From: an uncultured Pelagibacteraceae bacterium
GTDB lineage: Bacteria > Pseudomonadota > Alphaproteobacteria > Pelagibacterales > Pelagibacteraceae
Assembly: GCA_902524955.1 (NCBI GenBank)
Contig: CABZEY010000010.1
Location: 1 to 39,214 of the forward strand
DNA length: 39,214 nt
Direction of reading: 5' to 3'
The position numbers and the translations under genes were made by a program. The notes beneath the pieces were generated by a model. The model saw nothing but the letters and a program-made list of their open reading frames with translations, was not told the DNA's origin and searched no databases. Positions 36,647 through 39,214 of the stretch are shown here, in pieces; the stretch's first letter is position 1; every line of letters starts with the position of its first letter.

Positions 36647-36678
36647 AAAAGGCGCCAACTTATTAAGTCAGCGCCTTT
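36647..36678 (-). terminator. Intrinsic terminator of recA
   Basis: A GC-rich inverted repeat, AAAGGCGC (36648-36655) with GCGCCTTT (36671-36678), plus an inner ACT/AGT pairing, lies about 17 bases past the recA stop. On the minus strand the stem is followed by a short T run (TTTT counting the end of the stem). It is the most convincing classical terminator in the window. The T-tract is short, so efficiency is uncertain. Confidence 0.7.
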
Positions 36679-36694
36679 AGAGATGGTAAATTAT

Positions 36695-37828
36695 TTAGTC
36701 TTTTTTCTTTTCAGTAGTAGATTTTACTTTTTCCTCTACTTTGCTAGCTTCTTCTACTTTCTCTTTTGGAAGGGGATTTCCTTCCAATTTTTCACTAATT
36801 AAACCGGCATTGGCTCGAATTGCCATTTCAATTTCGGCAGCAATATTAAGATTATTTTTTAAATATTGCTTTGCATTTTCCTTACCTTGTCCAATTTTTT
36901 CACCTTTATAAGAATACCAGGCGCCACTTTTCTCAATAATGTTTGCTTTAGCCCCAAGATCAATTAGCTCTCCCATTTTACTAATGCCTTCTCCATACAT
37001 GATATCGAATTCAACAACTTTGAATGGTGGTGCAACTTTATTTTTAACGACCTTAACTCTTGTCTGGTTACCAATAATTTCGTCTTTTTCTTTGATGGCA
37101 CCAATTCTTCTAATATCCATTCTTACAGATGAGTAAAACTTAAGAGCATTACCTCCAGCTGTAGTTTCTGGACTTCCGAACATCACACCAATTTTCATTC
37201 TAATTTGGTTAATAAAAATAACCATAGTATTAGATTTTGAAATACTTCCAGTTAATTTTCTTAAAGCCTGGCTCATTAGTCTCGCCTGTAACCCAACATG
37301 AGTATCACCCATATCACCTTCAAGTTCTGCTCTTGGTGTTAATGCAGCTACTGAGTCAACTACTAAAACTGATACGGCGCCTGATCTAACTAAAGTATCT
37401 GCGATCTCTAACGCCTGTTCCCCTGTATCAGGTTGTGAAATTAATAATTCAGAAGTGTCTACGCCTAGCTTTCTTGCATATGTTGGGTCTAGAGCATGCT
37501 CCGCATCTACAAAAGCACAAACTCCTCCTGTTTTTTGAGCTTCAGCAATAACTTGTAAAGCTAAAGTTGTTTTCCCTGATGACTCAGGACCATAAATTTC
37601 TACAATTCTGCTTTTTGGCAATCCGCCAATTCCAAGAGCAATATCTAAGCTTAGTGATCCTGTAGAAATTGCCTCTATATCTAAAGCTTGATCTTTCTGT
37701 CCAAGTTTCATTACAGAGCCTTTTCCAAAATTCTGATCAATCTGTCCGATAGCTGCTTCTAAAGCTTTTTGTTTTTCTTTGTCTGTTTCTTTAGTGGTGT
37801 TTACCACTTTCAAATTACTTTTAGTCAT
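36695..37828 (-). CDS. recA: Recombinase RecA
   Basis: RecA forms filaments on single-stranded DNA for homologous recombination and SOS induction. It is 377 residues. Walker A is GPESSGKT at 80-87; [10 protein letters not shown], the Walker B region [13 protein letters not shown]1 loop [13 protein letters not shown], and L2 region with [14 protein letters not shown] and [13 protein letters not shown] are all present. The C-terminus is charged (Glu/Lys-rich), as usual. A strong Shine-Dalgarno sequence, AAAGGA at 37840-37835, is six bases before the ATG. A near-consensus alphaproteobacterial LexA site and a GC-rich terminator flank the gene, so it is probably monocistronic. Confidence 0.98.
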   Translation of the reverse strand: MTKSNLKVVNTTKETDKEKQKALEAAIGQIDQNFGKGSVMKLGQKDQALDIEAISTGSLSLDIALGIGGLPKSRIVEIYGPESSGKTTLALQVIAEAQKTGGVCAFVDAEHALDPTYARKLGVDTSELLISQPDTGEQALEIADTLVRSGAVSVLVVDSVAALTPRAELEGDMGDTHVGLQARLMSQALRKLTGSISKSNTMVIFINQIRMKIGVMFGSPETTAGGNALKFYSSVRMDIRRIGAIKEKDEIIGNQTRVKVVKNKVAPPFKVVEFDIMYGEGISKMGELIDLGAKANIIEKSGAWYSYKGEKIGQGKENAKQYLKNNLNIAAEIEMAIRANAGLISEKLEGNPLPKEKVEEASKVEEKVKSTTEKKKD

Positions 37829-37834
37829 TTCGCA

Positions 37835-37840
37835 TCCTTT
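37835..37840 (-). promoter_or_regulatory. Strong Shine-Dalgarno site of recA
   Basis: AAAGGA on the minus strand, six bases before the recA ATG. It is one of only a few clear sites in the window and fixes the recA start. Confidence 0.7.
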
Positions 37841-37875
37841 TGTTTAATTTTTTTAAACGACTCAATAAAAAAAAT

Positions 37876-37890
37876 GTACATATTTTGTTC
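37876..37890 (-). promoter_or_regulatory. Candidate LexA (SOS) box upstream of recA
   Basis: The plus strand reads GTAC-N7-GTTC, one base from the alphaproteobacterial LexA consensus GTTC-N7-GTTC; on the recA strand this is GAAC-N7-GTAC. It lies 48-62 bases before the recA start, where a repressor would cover the promoter. TATGTA within it is a possible -10. The site is inferred from the known consensus for the class; lexA is not in this window. Confidence 0.45.
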
Positions 37891-37935
37891 TCTTTTACAA
37901 TCATAATAATAAGTTATTGATTTTATTGATTAAAT

Positions 37936-39214
37936 TTAGAAAATATGTCTAATCCAATTAGTTTTTGGATTAATCTGCTTTGTTTCTAACTTTAAATATA
38001 GAGATGTAAGGTTACCAGTGACTTTTAAAAGTTTAAATCTTGAAACAATTTCATCCCTTTCAATATCTGCAAAATTTAATCTAGCAATCAATAATAATGA
38101 CCTAGAATTTAAAACGTCTAAAGTGTCTCTAGATCCATTTTCATATTCCTGAATAATTCCTTCGTAAGCAATTTCAGCTGCTTGTAATTGAGCTTTTGCT
38201 AAGTCTAATTCACTTTTTTTTAAGAGATACTCAGACCAAACATTAGTTGCAACTTTTTTTATCTCATTTTGTTTATCTTCGTAATCTAATTCTGAACTGA
38301 CATAAAGTGCTTTTTTTTCTTTATAGAAAGAATAATTTTTACCTCCAGAGTATAATGGAAATTCAACCTTTGCTTCAAATTGTGACTGGTCTCTCTCACT
38401 AATTGTAGAGCTTACGTCTTCATTTTCTGAAACTTCGAATGATACTGAAGCTTTTGGTGCAAATTTTTCTGCCGCTCCTTTAAGCAAAAGCTTTGATTTT
38501 TTTAAATTTAATTTTGCTATCATTAATTCAGGGTTATTTGATGATGCTAAATTTAAAGTTTGATTTAAATTAGATGGGAGATTTAAATCTAGGTTATCAA
38601 TCTCTTTTATATTCTTTGGCAGATAACCAATTATATTTTCAAAGTCTTTTTCATTGACAGCTAAATTATTTTCAGCCCTTATGAATTTTGCTTTTGCGTC
38701 AGCTAAGGATGATTCTGACTGTGCAAGATCAGATAACTTTATTGCTCCTCTTTCGTACCTACTTTTATCTAACTCAACCTGTCTATCAGCTAAATTTAAA
38801 TTATCTTGTGTAATGTCTAATTTTTTTTTCGAAGCCAAAACTGAAGTATATGCAGTCACGGCTTTAAGTAATACATTCTGTTCGACTTGTTTTAATTCAT
38901 TTCTTGATATTTTGACATCGGTCTTTGAGACTAAAATACTTGGTATTCCTTGTAAAATTTTTTGTTCAACTTTGATTGATTTCTTTTTTGATTGAAGGTT
39001 ACTATCGGCTATTGTAGATCCTGATCCATCTTTTTGATTCTCACGTAAAAAATCTGATTGTGAAAACTTTCCCGTAATTGATGGTTTTAAAATAGAATAA
39101 GATTGTATTAAGCTTTCATCAACTGCTTTTGCTTTTTGCCTTTGTGAATTAAGTTCTTTATTATTTATATAAGTAGATATTAATGATTGATATAAATCTT
39201 CAGATAATGCAATG
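37936..39214 (-). CDS. tolC: TolC-family outer-membrane efflux protein, 5' end missing
   Basis: The frame is open to the right edge, so the true start is outside the window; about 425 residues are visible. TolC trimers form the outer-membrane channel for type I secretion and RND efflux. Near the visible N-terminus are ALSEDLYQSLIS and TYINNKELNSQRQKAKAVDE, a classic TolC/OEP opening. The two long coiled-coil repeats follow, with RYERGAIKLSDLAQSESSLA in the first and EYENGSRDTLDVLNSRSLLL in the second. A serine/glycine loop (DGSGSTIADS) matches a turn between strands. A GTG in the middle of this frame is not the start. The nearest recA start is 107 bases downstream. Confidence 0.92.
   Translation of the reverse strand, partial: IALSEDLYQSLISTYINNKELNSQRQKAKAVDESLIQSYSILKPSITGKFSQSDFLRENQKDGSGSTIADSNLQSKKKSIKVEQKILQGIPSILVSKTDVKISRNELKQVEQNVLLKAVTAYTSVLASKKKLDITQDNLNLADRQVELDKSRYERGAIKLSDLAQSESSLADAKAKFIRAENNLAVNEKDFENIIGYLPKNIKEIDNLDLNLPSNLNQTLNLASSNNPELMIAKLNLKKSKLLLKGAAEKFAPKASVSFEVSENEDVSSTISERDQSQFEAKVEFPLYSGGKNYSFYKEKKALYVSSELDYEDKQNEIKKVATNVWSEYLLKKSELDLAKAQLQAAEIAYEGIIQEYENGSRDTLDVLNSRSLLLIARLNFADIERDEIVSRFKLLKVTGNLTSLYLKLETKQINPKTNWIRHIF

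Noticed and set aside
38857-38859. GTG as the start of the TolC-family gene
   Set aside because: The same frame continues upstream without stop to the window edge and encodes the conserved TolC N-terminal region, so the gene is merely cut by the window.
38654-38995. 113-codon open frame opposite tolC
   Set aside because: Antisense to a conserved coiled-coil gene, with no independent support.
1-39214. tRNA, rRNA, CRISPR, IS or phage elements
   Set aside because: Gaps between genes are at most about 107 bases, and no cloverleaf, repeat-spacer array, transposase or integrase was seen on either strand.

Overview
The window is a very AT-rich (roughly one-quarter G+C by eye), extremely compact bacterial chromosome segment. 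Gene content and order point to a streamlined alphaproteobacterium, most likely SAR11 (Pelagibacterales) or a close relative. The signs are the rpsF-rpsR-rplI-dnaB-alr...cvpA-purF block, purM-purN next to hdaA, lptF-lptG-lptD-surA-pdxA-rsmA, a dimeric NADP-type icd beside alaS-recA, and a TolC that closely resembles the alphaproteobacterial type. This placement is inferred from gene content and was not tested by a database search. About 40 genes fill almost every base. The longest gene-free stretch is about 107 bases (upstream of recA), so no stretch of 300 bases lacks a gene. Many neighbours overlap by 1, 4 or 8 bases. I see no tRNA, rRNA, CRISPR array, insertion sequence, phage gene or riboswitch.

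Layout, left to right. (1) 1-1106, minus strand: the 5' end of an hdaA-like replication regulator and a DUF2066-type exported protein, divergent from purM-purN (1101-2682); the two start codons share the palindrome ATGCAT. (2) 2679-4536, minus: pepA-ndk. (3) 4568-11267, plus: an outer-membrane biogenesis and cofactor block, lptF-lptG-lptD-surA-like-pdxA-rsmA. (4) 11268-13836, minus: fatty-acid genes fabD-fabG-acpP followed by gmk, without the fabF and mltG often found there. (5) 13916-22075, plus: rpsF-rpsR-rplI, dnaB, alr, a large RND/MMPL exporter, cvpA and purF. (6) 22079-32664, minus: a probable long transcription unit, psd-pssA-glycosyltransferase-rlmE-guaB-TPR-guaA-polysaccharide lyase-panB-yfgM-bamB-der. 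(7) 32717-33931, plus: icd. (8) 33928-39214, minus: alaS, recA and a tolC whose 5' end lies outside the window.

How the genes fit together. Purine synthesis is spread over four places (purM-purN, purF, guaB-guaA, gmk/ndk). Envelope assembly is a second theme: LptF, LptG and LptD for LPS export, BamB and the SurA-like protein for outer-membrane proteins, PssA and Psd for phosphatidylethanolamine, TolC for efflux or secretion. The rest is core replication, repair and translation.

No wholly new multi-gene system is evident. The points most worth a second look are: a Der GTPase reduced to one G domain plus the KH domain; guaB interrupted by one extra base in a nine-A run; a secreted PL7-like polysaccharide lyase inside a housekeeping operon; a SurA-like protein without a PPIase domain; a PdxA with an altered GHTE motif; and start codons of divergent genes that overlap completely.
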